The position numbers and the translations under genes are program-made. A model generated the notes under the pieces. That model was not told where the DNA came from. It was given only the letters and a program-made list of their open reading frames with translations, and searched no databases. From contig NZ_AMBZ01000007.1 of NCBI RefSeq assembly GCF_000293805.1, positions 186,001 to 250,000 of the forward strand: a stretch of DNA of 64,000 nucleotides, in the 5' to 3' direction. Below are positions 46,316 to 54,683 of this stretch, in pieces. Numbering within the stretch: the stretch's first letter is position 1; each line of letters opens with the position of its first letter. The stretch comes from Paenibacillus alvei DSM 29. GTDB taxonomy: Bacteria; Bacillota; Bacilli; Paenibacillales; Paenibacillaceae.

Positions 46316-46419
46316 GTTATAAGCTTTCACAAGCGAGATGGGTGGGCATTTCAACAGCTTTCACAAGGGGGAAAGAAGTGAATAAATCGGCGTAAAAAAT
46401 AAAACGATGTAAAATATAT

Positions 46420-46473
46420 TTGACATTATTTCGTAGTTGCTTATAATAAACAATGTAAAATGTTTTTTACATT
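46420..46473 (+). promoter_or_regulatory. Consensus promoter and palindromic operator of the XRE gene
   Basis: TTGACA (46420-46425), 16-base spacer, TATAAT (46442-46447). Directly downstream AATGTAAAA-TGTT-TTTTACATT (46452-46473) is a perfect 9-bp inverted repeat, and a half site ATGTAAAAT also lies at 46408, just upstream of the -35. The layout predicts autorepression by the encoded XRE protein. Confidence 0.75.
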
Positions 46474-46492
46474 TGAGAGGGTAGGTCTCGTT

Positions 46493-46696
46493 ATGAAAAA
46501 CAAGATTACAGAGCTGCGGAAGCGTATGGGCTTGTCACAACAAGAGCTGGCGCTACGGTGTGAAGTGACCCGGCAGACGATTAATGCGATCGAAAATGAC
46601 AAATACGATCCAACATTAGCACTTGCCTTCAAGCTGTCACGCACATTAGGGGTCACGGTCGACATGCTGTTCACTTACGAGGAGGAACTGAAATGA
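46493..46696 (+). CDS. Small XRE-family regulator (YozG-like)
   Basis: A 67-residue single-domain helix-turn-helix protein (MKNKITELRKRMGLSQQELA, VTRQTINAIENDKYDPTLAL). ATG 46493 begins the domain exactly; the longer frame from 46460 would run through the operator. It overlaps the next gene by four bases (ATGA), a conserved regulator-plus-membrane-protein pair type in Firmicutes. Likely a repressor of its own two-gene operon. Confidence 0.9.
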   Translation: MKNKITELRKRMGLSQQELALRCEVTRQTINAIENDKYDPTLALAFKLSRTLGVTVDMLFTYEEELK

Positions 46697-46896
46697 GAAA
46701 ACAAGATGAAATGGAACGCTATCATAATGACAAATCAGCAAAAAATGGCTACGTGTTCTATACGATAGCCTTGCTCGTATGGGCGCTGTACGATCTCATG
46801 AACAAGGGGAACAGCGGGTTGCAGTTTACGATTCTGTTAATTGGGAATGCGATATTTTTGTGGACAAGAGTTTATTTTAAACGAAGAACAATGTAG
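46693..46896 (+). CDS. Small two-helix membrane protein
   Basis: A 67-residue protein with a charged N-terminus and two hydrophobic helices (about res 20-36, YVFYTIALLVWALYDLM, and 43-59, LQFTILLIGNAIFLWTRVYF). Coupled to the XRE regulator by an ATGA overlap. Function unknown; such partners may modulate the regulator or be its target. Confidence 0.75.
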   Translation: MRKQDEMERYHNDKSAKNGYVFYTIALLVWALYDLMNKGNSGLQFTILLIGNAIFLWTRVYFKRRTM

Positions 46897-47006
46897 TGCT
46901 TGCAACTAGGACTTATATTTGGGTACATCATTCTAGTGAATTTTATATACATAATAATTATTATGTTAACTTAATTGTTTTTTAACTAGGTTTGAACGAA
47001 AATGAA

Positions 47007-47076
47007 TCCTCAACCGTATTATGGTCAACTTATCATTAAGAGATACTGTCAGTATAAGGTGCGGTTGAGGAGGGGC
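47007..47076 (+). promoter_or_regulatory. Hairpin that pairs with the ribosome site of the YbjQ gene
   Basis: TCCTCAACCG (47007-47016) is a perfect complement of CGGTTGAGGA (47062-47071), which contains the start of the Shine-Dalgarno GAGGAGGGG (47067-47075). A small hairpin ATACT-GTC-AGTAT lies inside the 45-base loop. In mRNA the stem would hide the ribosome site, suggesting translational control. Confidence 0.55.
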
Positions 47077-47082
47077 TAATCG

Positions 47083-47415
47083 ATGATTATTGTAACAACA
47101 GAACATGTGCCAGATTATGAGGTGAAGGAAGTTCTCGGAACGGTATTTGGCTTGACCGTTCGGGCGAGAGGATTGGGGAAGGACATTGCGGCTGGATTGA
47201 AGGGCCTTGTAGGCGGCGAGATTAAGCAGTACACCGAGATGCTGGAGGATGCGCGTAGGCAAGCGATAGATCGCTTAGTTGCGAATGCGCAAGCTATGGG
47301 AGCAGATGCAATCATAATGATGCGCTTCGACTCTGGAGAGGTCGGCCGCAATATGAGTGAGATTGTCGCCTATGGCACGGCAGTTACGATTCGCCCCAAG
47401 CGTGATGTGAAATGA
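47083..47415 (+). CDS. YbjQ family protein (UPF0145)
   Basis: A 110-residue protein of the YbjQ family, a pentameric fold annotated as a heavy-metal-binding domain. Recognised from MIIVTTEHVPDYEVKEVLGT, the RARGLGKDI segment, LVGGEIKQYTEMLEDAR and GADAIIMMRFDS. Cellular role not established. The start follows the sequestered ribosome site described at 47007-47076. Overlaps the next gene by four bases. Confidence 0.92.
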   Translation: MIIVTTEHVPDYEVKEVLGTVFGLTVRARGLGKDIAAGLKGLVGGEIKQYTEMLEDARRQAIDRLVANAQAMGADAIIMMRFDSGEVGRNMSEIVAYGTAVTIRPKRDVK

Positions 47416-47648
47416 CAACGTTCTTAATCGTTTATTTTTCCATACAGATTGCCTTTTTCATCGTCATACTCATTGTATCTGCTTTTCGAGATCGCAGGCA
47501 TGAGGCTAATGCGGAGGACAAGGTGCCGGAAGGATATATCGAGACATCGGAAATTAGCGTGGATCCATCAACGGGGAGGAAGGTAACTGTGTATTACAAT
47601 CCCAGCACGGGACAGCGGTGGTATCATTCGGAGAAAATTACAAAATGA
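47412..47648 (+). CDS. Small single-pass membrane protein
   Basis: A 78-residue protein with one N-terminal helix (res ~3-24, FLIVYFSIQIAFFIVILIVS) and a hydrophilic cytoplasmic tail with SVDPSTGRKVTVYYNPSTGQ, a tandem of DPSTGRKV and NPSTGQRW. Coupled to the ybjQ-like gene through an ATGA overlap, so the two products probably act together at the membrane. Family not recognised. Confidence 0.75.
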   Translation: MTTFLIVYFSIQIAFFIVILIVSAFRDRRHEANAEDKVPEGYIETSEISVDPSTGRKVTVYYNPSTGQRWYHSEKITK

Positions 47649-47725
47649 TCGTCCTTCTTCTGCAATGATTAAACAATGCTTCATCTACGATTTTGTAAAT
47701 GACAAGTTCATATGTAACGATGTAA

Positions 47726-47797
47726 CCGAAGCTGATTGGAGGCTTACAGGAAGTTCGTCTTCCTGTAAGTCTCTTGATTAAAGGCTTCGGCTTTTTG
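47726..47797 (+). terminator. Branched hairpin with T-run
   Basis: Outer stem CCGAAGC/GCTTCGG (47726-47732 with 47784-47790) encloses a perfect 11-bp stem CTTACAGGAAG/CTTCCTGTAAG (loop TTCGT) and is followed by CTTTTTG. Probably terminates the ybjQ operon. The other 200 bases up to 47998 show no gene. Confidence 0.7.
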
Positions 47798-47998
47798 TCT
47801 TTATGGATATAAATGGCGGGTGCAAAGGATTGCTTCCGTGGGCCTACATAATTAGACAAAAGAAAACTTTTGTCGCTATATACACGAGTGTTGAAATCTT
47901 TTAAACTTAAGTTGTTAAAAATTGTGAAATTATATTTCATCCATCTAGAGCTGTCTGATGATATTCTCATTTCTTAATCAAGAAGGAGGGAATTAACG

Positions 47999-50900
47999 TT
48001 GCATCATGCAAGGAAACGGGCTCGCATTATGCTCATGGTAATGCTGTCGGTCATGTTTATGTTCAGCACAATTGTAAACGCTTACGCGATAAATTCCTCA
48101 GAAGCGTCACCGACACCATCTTCTGAAGAGGCCGATGAACAGGCTATGTTGCCTAATCTCGAAAGCGCTGCTTCCTCCCTGTTAATTGATGACTTCGAGC
48201 AGCTTCAACAATTAACGGCATCATCCGCTCGAGCAGTGCCGGGCTCTGTTAAGGCAATCTTAACCTCTAGGCCGGATGCTGTGCAGCATGATGAGCATGC
48301 CGTCAAGCTCACCTATGATTTCACTGATACATCAGGAACATCCGCAGCCTATCTGAATTTCTTAAATGCTTCTGGTGGAGCAGGTCGGGAATTAATCGGC
48401 TATCCTTCTACAATCGGTGTTTGGGTATATGGAGATGGAAATAAACATTGGCTGCGAGCTCAATTGCAGGACGGAACAGGAGCAAGGCCTACAATAGACT
48501 TTACAACCAGCATCGGGCTGAGTTGGGAGGGATGGAGGTATGTTACGGCAAACATGCCTACGAATCTAGTCCAGCCTATTAAACTGAACCAGTTGTATGT
48601 GGTAGAAACGAATGATCGGAACAAAAATAGCGGAGCTATTTCTTTCGATAGTTTGCGGGCTTTCTATGGAGCGACTACTGTCTATGAAGTTACTGTTGCC
48701 GGTTTACCGCCCTTGCAGACGGGGGAAACCAAGCGGGTTCAGGTATTGGCAACATATGCTGGAGCAGTAGAGCAAGCAGATGTAACCAAGGATGCAGTAC
48801 TTGTAAGCAGTGATGTTTCGATTGTACGAGTGAATGCTGATCATACCATAACAGGAGTAGGTGAAGGACGTGCAAAGTTAACCATTCAATATTTGCAGGC
48901 TCCAGACTCGGTATATGAAGTTGCTGTCACCAGCAGCGCACCAGCCATGCAGCAATTGAGCCTGTATGGAAATCCGCTCATGGATATCGGTCAACGTGTA
49001 AAAACCAATGCATTTGCGCGCTACGAAAGTACACCGAAGCCTGTTGCTATGCTTGATGGAATCACATATTACAGCAGCAATCCGAAGGTGGCTTCCATTG
49101 ATGCAGATGGCATGGTCACTGCCTTGGAGAGTGGTACGAGCGTGATGAAGGCGGTATATGGCGAGCTGACTTCCTCTTATGAGCTAACGGTTGTTGCGGC
49201 GCAGCCGAAGCTGGAGAAAATTGAACTGTCTGGACTTCGCGCAATGACTATTGGCGAGTCCTTGCAAGGGAAAGTGACAGCTTACTACTCAAATGGCACA
49301 TCGCAAGAGGTGACAAGCAGTGTGATGTTCAAGACAAGTCAGCCGAAGACAGCGACGGTAGATGCAACTGGTGTCATAGCTGCGCTTCAAGTTGGAATTA
49401 GCTCCATTTCAGCTACTTACAGAGGAAAGACAGCGGATTTCACGCTTGTCGTTAATAAGAATTCATCACCTCCCAAGCGCCAATTGCGAGCGGCTTGGAT
49501 TGCTTCAGTCGTCAATATCGACTGGCCGCGAGAGGGTGTTGTAACGGAGAAAGAACAGAAGCGTGATTTTATTCAGCTGTTAAATGAACTGGAAGCGGCA
49601 GGAATGAATGCGGTTGTGATGCAAATCAAGCCGACTGCTGATGCATTCTACCCTTCGAAGTACGCGCCATGGTCAGAATGGCTGACTGGCGTACAGGGTA
49701 AGGATCCGGGATACAATCCGCTTCAGTTCATGATTGAGGAAGCACATAAGCGCAATATGGAATTCCACGCTTGGTTCAATCCCTATCGTGTCAGCATGCA
49801 GTCAGACGTTACAAAATTGGTTGCCGATCATCCTGCAAGACTGCATCCTGATTGGGTTATCACCTACGGAGGGAAGCTTTATTTCAATCCAGGCGTACCT
49901 GAGGCGAAGGGCTTTGTCATCGACAGCGTTATGGAGGTTGTCAACAATTATGATATCGATGCGGTTCACTTCGATGATTACTTCTATCCGTACAAGGTAG
50001 ATGGGGTAGACTTTCCGGATCGGGAGACTTATCAGAACTATGGGGCTGGGTTTCCCGACATTACGGATTGGAGACGCAACAATGTGAATGCCTTCATTGA
50101 GGAATTGTCGAAGGAAATGAAGCAAGTGAAGCCTTACATGAAGTTCGGCATTAGCCCATTTGGAGTATGGCGCAATAAAGCGACAGATCCGACTGGATCG
50201 GACACGACAGCTGGTGTAGAGAACTATGATGACCTTTATGCAGATACCCGCTTATGGATTCAAAAGGGCTGGATTGATTATATTACTCCGCAAATTTATT
50301 GGTATTTTGGCTTTACTCCAGCGGCTTTTGAGAAGCTTGTGGACTGGTGGGTGAAGGAAACTGAAGGTACGCACACTCAGCTCTATATTGGTCATGCCGA
50401 TTATAAGGTAAACGATCCCAATACGCCAGCATGGCTCAATCCAGATGAGCTTCCTAATCAACTGAAGTACCTGCTTAATTTCGACGTGGTGAAGGGCAGC
50501 ATGCATTTTAGCACGACGGATATCCTTAACAATCCCCTTGGTTTGAAGGATCGGCTAAGTGGAGAGAGCTATCGCTTTAAGGCGCTTGTTCCCGAGATGC
50601 CATGGCTGCCAGCCAATACCCCGCCTGTACCCAAGCTTACGGCTGCGCATGTAACAGGTCAGGGTGTGCACCTGTCCTGGGAGGATGCAAAGAACAGCTC
50701 AGCAGCTTATTACGTGATATATCGGGCCGAAGGCAATACAGCAATTGACATTAACGATCCGAAGAACATATTAACAACGATTCGGAAAATAAATGGGATG
50801 TATCAGTTTTACCTAGACACGACAAGCAATCCCGGAAAGCAGTATTCGTATGCGGTAACCGCTGCTGATCGGCTCCACAACGAAAGTAACATAAGTCAAT

Positions 50901-51181
50901 CTAAAACGATATGGAATCAAACGCTTGTGTCAATCGAAATAAAGGCTGATGCGAGAATGGTTGTTGGACAGCAGCAGCAAATAAAAGTATATGGCATTGC
51001 GAAGAACGGTGATCGGTTCGAGATGACCAGCGATCTCCGATTTACCAGCAGTTCATCTTCGATAATGTCTGTTGGGGAGGATGGCCGGGTAAATGCAAAA
51101 CAACCCGGTACTGCGACCATAACTGTTAAATGCGGAAGATTTTTGCAGGGAACGCTGCAAATCCACGTGTTAATGAAATGA
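47999..51181 (+). CDS. Large secreted GHL10-type glycosidase with Ig-like domains
   Basis: A 1060-residue secreted multidomain protein. TTG start with AAGGAGGG upstream; signal peptide to about res 30 (LMVMLSVMFMFSTIVNAYA). Order: carbohydrate-binding-like beta-sandwich (~45-225), three bacterial Ig-like (Big_2) domains (~225-495; VASIDADGMVTALESGTSVM is a typical strand pair), glycosyl-hydrolase-like 10/YngK TIM barrel (~495-865; RAAWIASVVNIDWPREGVVT, AWFNPYRVSM, DAVHFDDYFYPY, KFGISPFGVWR, DYITPQIYW), fibronectin III (~885-980) and a final Big_2 (~985-1060). The HFDDYF acidic pair is the likely catalytic region. Probably acts on peptidoglycan or a surface glycan. Confidence 0.88.
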   Translation: MHHARKRARIMLMVMLSVMFMFSTIVNAYAINSSEASPTPSSEEADEQAMLPNLESAASSLLIDDFEQLQQLTASSARAVPGSVKAILTSRPDAVQHDEHAVKLTYDFTDTSGTSAAYLNFLNASGGAGRELIGYPSTIGVWVYGDGNKHWLRAQLQDGTGARPTIDFTTSIGLSWEGWRYVTANMPTNLVQPIKLNQLYVVETNDRNKNSGAISFDSLRAFYGATTVYEVTVAGLPPLQTGETKRVQVLATYAGAVEQADVTKDAVLVSSDVSIVRVNADHTITGVGEGRAKLTIQYLQAPDSVYEVAVTSSAPAMQQLSLYGNPLMDIGQRVKTNAFARYESTPKPVAMLDGITYYSSNPKVASIDADGMVTALESGTSVMKAVYGELTSSYELTVVAAQPKLEKIELSGLRAMTIGESLQGKVTAYYSNGTSQEVTSSVMFKTSQPKTATVDATGVIAALQVGISSISATYRGKTADFTLVVNKNSSPPKRQLRAAWIASVVNIDWPREGVVTEKEQKRDFIQLLNELEAAGMNAVVMQIKPTADAFYPSKYAPWSEWLTGVQGKDPGYNPLQFMIEEAHKRNMEFHAWFNPYRVSMQSDVTKLVADHPARLHPDWVITYGGKLYFNPGVPEAKGFVIDSVMEVVNNYDIDAVHFDDYFYPYKVDGVDFPDRETYQNYGAGFPDITDWRRNNVNAFIEELSKEMKQVKPYMKFGISPFGVWRNKATDPTGSDTTAGVENYDDLYADTRLWIQKGWIDYITPQIYWYFGFTPAAFEKLVDWWVKETEGTHTQLYIGHADYKVNDPNTPAWLNPDELPNQLKYLLNFDVVKGSMHFSTTDILNNPLGLKDRLSGESYRFKALVPEMPWLPANTPPVPKLTAAHVTGQGVHLSWEDAKNSSAAYYVIYRAEGNTAIDINDPKNILTTIRKINGMYQFYLDTTSNPGKQYSYAVTAADRLHNESNISQSKTIWNQTLVSIEIKADARMVVGQQQQIKVYGIAKNGDRFEMTSDLRFTSSSSSIMSVGEDGRVNAKQPGTATITVKCGRFLQGTLQIHVLMK

Positions 51182-51350
51182 AGCAGTGAGCTTCCTATTT
51201 GTTGATCCCACCCTATAAAACAGCGCATGCAAACGCCAAAGCCAGCATTCAAACCGAATGCTGGCTTTTCTTATACGCGATGGCAACATATCCGTCATTA
51301 TTGCGATATTTGATTTATTTCTGAAAATAATGAAAATTTTCGAAAAATGA

Positions 51351-51376
51351 GTTTCACATTAGATGAATCAGGGTAA
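51351..51376 (+). promoter_or_regulatory. Sigma-B-like promoter of the L25/Ctc gene
   Basis: GTTTCA (51351-51356), 14 bases, GGGTAA (51371-51376): close to the sigma-B consensus GTTTAA-N12-15-GGGTAT. B. subtilis ctc is a classic sigma-B target, which supports the call. Confidence 0.65.
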
Positions 51377-51457
51377 TGATACACATGTCCTGCTACACTC
51401 ATCGCAGGACATCACTCTGGTGAAGTGAAAGGATTGCTATAAGGAGGCAGTTTCATC

Positions 51458-52078
51458 ATGAACGCACAAGGCAAAACTTATCAACTGAAAGCAGAGAGAA
51501 GAACGGACTTTACTCGCTCTTCCCTTCGTGAATTACGTCAGAAAGGTCGGATTCCGGGTGTTGTGTACGGTGCAGATATGGAAAGTACAGCACTTCATGT
51601 CGATTCAAGGGAGTTCGCTAAGCTCGCCCGTGTTGGACGTACAGAGGTGTTCCAGCTGCAGATTGAGGGTATGAAGCCTGTACAAGCTTTAATCAAGGAC
51701 GTTGTCAAAGGCGACGGTGCTTATGCGCATATTGACTTCCAACAGGTATCGGCCAATCATCCGATTCGCATTCATGTGCCAATTGAGTATGTGGGCACAC
51801 CTGTAGGTGTGAAAAAAGGCGGTATTTTGCAAACACAAGAAACGAATCTGGAGATTGAGGGGCTGCCTGCACATCTTCCTTCCGTTATTCAAGTCGATAT
51901 CTCTACTTTGAGGATAGGCGGCAAATTATTGGTAGAAGATGTTCAAGTTCCAGAACATATACATCTCATATCCCATAAGAACGAACTGTTGGTATCCATT
52001 GTTACGCAGCGAGGAATGGAAGAAGCGGAGGGTGAGGAAGAGTCGCTAGCGGAGGCGCCAGCAGCAATTGAGGCATAG
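51458..52078 (+). CDS. ctc: Ribosomal protein L25 / general stress protein Ctc
   Basis: Binds 5S rRNA in the 50S subunit under stress. 206 residues: N-terminal L25 domain (res ~5-92; RRTDFTRSSLRELRQKGRIP, GVVYG) and C-terminal TL5/CTC beta domain (~98-185; HVPIEYVGTPVGVKKGGILQ, EIEGLPAHLPSVIQVDIS), then an acidic tail. TAAGGAGGCAG site. Single gene, with a sigma-B-like promoter about 80 bases upstream and a terminator downstream. Confidence 0.95.
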   Translation: MNAQGKTYQLKAERRTDFTRSSLRELRQKGRIPGVVYGADMESTALHVDSREFAKLARVGRTEVFQLQIEGMKPVQALIKDVVKGDGAYAHIDFQQVSANHPIRIHVPIEYVGTPVGVKKGGILQTQETNLEIEGLPAHLPSVIQVDISTLRIGGKLLVEDVQVPEHIHLISHKNELLVSIVTQRGMEEAEGEEESLAEAPAAIEA

Positions 52079-52116
52079 CGAAATAATAAGTAATATAATT
52101 AATAATATATAGCGTT

Positions 52117-52160
52117 AAGAGTCTGCTGAGGTGCGCATTAAGCACAGGCAGGCTCTTTTT
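52117..52160 (+). terminator. Terminator of ctc
   Basis: 10-bp stem (52117-52126 with 52148-52157, one wobble) with inner pairing, followed by T5. Confidence 0.8.
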
Positions 52161-52241
52161 AATTATTAATAACTGTTATTTCGATTCACATGAATCATGT
52201 CTCATCGACTCATACTAACAAGTAGTGATGGGGGTGATGTA

Positions 52242-53081
52242 TTGCGGAATATATATGTGATAAGCATTTTGGTGTTGAGTCTGACCTTGTACAGTGGTTG
52301 CATGATACAGGGAAATGAGCGAACCATGCTGGATATTGAGACAAAGCCTGCTGCTCACTTATCCTATACGGTTCATGCAGGGGATACCGTTGAGCTGCAC
52401 CTGCAAACCTTGCGTTCATTCAATCACGCAGTATGGAAGATGCAGCAAATGCCGACACAGCTTGTTCATAAGTTGTCAGAAAATGAGGTTAGAAGTAATG
52501 GGGTGCTTGTGAACAAATTCAATAAGCTCCCTAATGATTACCGTCCCAGTGATCTTGTTTATCCGAATGCTCCATTTATTTTTGATGAGCGGGTGGATAA
52601 GCGTAAATTGCGTAAAGAAGCGGCCCGTGCTTTGGAACAACTTATTGCCGGCGCTAGACAAGACGGCATTTATTTAGCTGGCGTATCTGCTTACCGCTCT
52701 CAAGCTGCTCAAACGGAAATATACCAGAACAATGTTCGGCGTTATGGCAAGAAAATGGCTGAATTGTACTGCGCAGAACCTGGACATAGTGAGCATAAGA
52801 CAGGGCTGGCTGTTGATCTGACTCGCAGTGACGGGAAATGTGCGGTTGAAGCTTGCTTCGCAGTGACGAAGGAAGCGAAATGGCTGAAGGATCATGCCCA
52901 TGAATATGGATATATTGTGCGATATCCCAAAGGCAAAGAACACATTACAGGGTATCAATATGAGCCTTGGCACATTCGGTATGTTGGGAAAAATCTATCT
53001 TGGCTTTTGACCGAACGTGACATGACCTTGGAAGAATATTATCAATCGTCCTATCCATATTGGAATGAGCTTGGGAAATAG
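52242..53081 (+). CDS. VanY-type D-alanyl-D-alanine carboxypeptidase lipoprotein
   Basis: A 279-residue lipoprotein zinc peptidase of M15B type that trims the terminal D-Ala of peptidoglycan stem peptides. Start TTG 52242, behind GGGGGTGAT, gives a signal ending LYSGC; the longer frame from 52197 would bury it. Metal and catalytic motifs: AYRSQAAQ, EPGHSEHKTGLAVDL (SxHxxGxAxD) and YEPWHIRYV. Residues 25-110 precede the catalytic domain. Not associated with van resistance genes, so a housekeeping or sporulation-related wall role is likely. Confidence 0.9.
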   Translation: MRNIYVISILVLSLTLYSGCMIQGNERTMLDIETKPAAHLSYTVHAGDTVELHLQTLRSFNHAVWKMQQMPTQLVHKLSENEVRSNGVLVNKFNKLPNDYRPSDLVYPNAPFIFDERVDKRKLRKEAARALEQLIAGARQDGIYLAGVSAYRSQAAQTEIYQNNVRRYGKKMAELYCAEPGHSEHKTGLAVDLTRSDGKCAVEACFAVTKEAKWLKDHAHEYGYIVRYPKGKEHITGYQYEPWHIRYVGKNLSWLLTERDMTLEEYYQSSYPYWNELGK

Positions 53082-53103
53082 ACAAGAGAAGTAAAAAATA
53101 ATA

Positions 53104-53130
53104 AACCACCCAAGCGATGCTTGGGTGGTT
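53104..53130 (-). terminator. Terminator of the YjcZ-like gene
   Basis: Perfect 12-bp stem (53104-53115 with 53119-53130, loop GAT); the leftward side is T-rich. Lies 16 bases beyond the minus-strand stop. Confidence 0.8.
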
Positions 53131-53145
53131 GCCTGGATTCGATTA

Positions 53146-53262
53146 TTAGAACAAGAATGAGCGGCTTACGATTACAAGCAAAATGAAAAGTACCAAGATA
53201 ACACCTGTGCTTGTGAAGCCACCGCAAAATCCGCCAACACCACAGTTTCTTACATCAGACAT
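53146..53262 (-). CDS. YjcZ-family sporulation peptide
   Basis: A 38-residue peptide: MSDVRNCGVGGFCGGFTSTG then a single hydrophobic helix VILVLFILLVIVSRSFLF. The Gly/Cys-rich head plus one C-terminal helix is the YjcZ/YhbG-type small sporulation membrane protein family, usually encoded in several copies and found in spores. ATG 53262 has AAAGGGG upstream. Encoded next to other sporulation genes (DUF1657, 2Duf-like, SpoVAD). Confidence 0.85.
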   Translation of the reverse strand: MSDVRNCGVGGFCGGFTSTGVILVLFILLVIVSRSFLF

Positions 53263-53371
53263 GTTCTTAACCCCTTTCGCTGGAGAATGATGTATTACCG
53301 TATAATTGTATGTAGGAAACTGCGGGGGTGATTGGACGTTTGACGGATTTCAGCGCGTCATTCATATGAAA

Positions 53372-53396
53372 AAGCCATGCAATTGTTGCATGGCTT
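53372..53396 (-). terminator. Terminator of the DUF1657 gene
   Basis: Perfect 11-bp stem AAGCCATGCAA/TTGCATGGCTT with TTG loop; T-rich to the left. Confidence 0.8.
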
Positions 53397-53412
53397 GTAC
53401 GTTCTGCTAGGT

Positions 53413-53619
53413 TTAGAAGCCTTTATATTGCGGCTCTTCCGCTTCCAACTGCTGAACGCGGCTTTCCACTTGATCCAAGATCTGCTGCGTTTGTTGCGCT
53501 GCATTGGTATATAATTGCTTGGCTTCTTGGTTTTGAGTAGCTAGTGCGAATGACTCTAAATCAGCCTGTACACCCTTTAATGAAGCTAAGCATGTTTTTA
53601 CTTGTGATCCTACTGTCAT
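53413..53619 (-). CDS. DUF1657 protein
   Basis: A 68-residue helical protein matching DUF1657: MTVGSQVKTCLASLKGVQAD, LESFALATQNQEAKQLYTNA, QQTQQILDQVESRVQQLEAE. ATG 53619 is behind GGGAGGTG; the longer frame to 53700 is not supported. Genes of this family occur in spoVA2mob-type operons that raise spore heat resistance. Divergent from the 2Duf-like gene, whose C-terminus carries a clearly homologous segment. Confidence 0.9.
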   Translation of the reverse strand: MTVGSQVKTCLASLKGVQADLESFALATQNQEAKQLYTNAAQQTQQILDQVESRVQQLEAEEPQYKGF

Positions 53620-53787
53620 GCTGCAACACCTCCCTTCCTCGTTCGATCTACAGAGCATAATTTGTCCCGAATACGGCTGTACCATACCTCCCAGGAGCAA
53701 ATAAAACCACTTTCATAAAAACAGGAGCACCTACAAATAATGACGTAGTGGAACAAATGGAACTTTTCTTCTCAAGGAGGATGTATT

Positions 53788-54650
53788 ATGCCACAATGGC
53801 TGGAAATCACACTTCGGACTTTGGTTGCGGTTGTTGCCTTGTTCTTGCTTACGAAGATGCTCGGTAAGCGTCAGGTAACGCAATTATCCGTATTTGAATA
53901 CATAACCGGCATCACGATCGGAAGCCTAGCAGCCTATGTCTCTTTGGATTGGAGAGCAATTGGTATTTAGGGCTTGTGTCGCTTGGGGTGTGGGTTGCTG
54001 TATCATTCGGAATCGAAATATTGCAATTAAAAAGTAAACCGATGCGAGATTGGATTGATGGCAAGTCAACAGTCCTTATCAAGAACGGAAAAATTTTAGA
54101 GGATAATTTAAAAAAGGAACGTCTAACCACTGATGAATTGCTGCTGCTTCTTCGCAAAAAGGATGTATTCAAAGTCGCTGATGTGGAATTTGCCATGATG
54201 GAATCAAGCGGCGATGTTAGTGTGCTGTTAAAAAATGAGAATATGCCCTTTACCCCGAAGCATTTGGGCATCAAGGTTGCACCTGAATACGAGCCGCAAG
54301 CAGTCATTATGGACGGTCAGGTTTTGGAAAAACCACTGGCCACCATTGGACGTGATAAAAAATGGCTGAGCGAACAGTTAACCGCACTGGGGGTGAAGGC
54401 CGTTCAGGATGTATATTTGGCTCAAGTAGACAGCTTCGGAGAATTATATGTTGATCTCCTCAATGACCAAATTAAAATCACGGTTCCGCAGAAGCGGGCG
54501 AATACGCTGGCAACGATGAAAAAATGCGAAGCTGATCTGGAACTGTTCTGCCTGGCAACAGAAGATGAAAAGGCTAAGCAAATGTATTGGCAATGTTCTC
54601 GTACGATGAAGCACATTATTGAAAAGGTACGACCATTACTCATTCAATAA
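53788..54650 (+). pseudogene. 2Duf-like membrane protein (DUF421 plus DUF1657), frameshifted
   Basis: The first frame (ATG 53788, AAGGAGG site) encodes two helices and the DUF421/YetF pattern LLTKMLGKRQVTQLSVFEYI, TGITIGSLAAYVSLD; the second, entered at 53949, gives LESNWYLGLVSLGVWVAV, DWIDGKSTVLIKNGKILEDN, LTTDELLLLLRKKDVF and VAPEYEPQAVIMDG. Adding one T at 53949-53950 joins them (~287 residues). The last ~50 residues (ANTLATMKKCEADLELFCLA, TEDEKAKQMYWQCS) are homologous to the DUF1657 protein next door. A DUF421+DUF1657 fusion is the 2Duf architecture, an inner spore-membrane protein that lowers permeability and raises wet-heat resistance. One indel may be a sequencing error. Confidence 0.85.
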
Positions 54651-54683
54651 TTGCAAAGGAATGGGATGAAGCGAGGTGGCTTT

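Noticed and set aside
47815-47860. GEMM (c-di-GMP) riboswitch-like words GCAAAG and GGGCCTA upstream of the GHL10 gene
   Set aside because: The second helix and the conserved GGCAAAC half of the aptamer are missing and no expression platform is visible.
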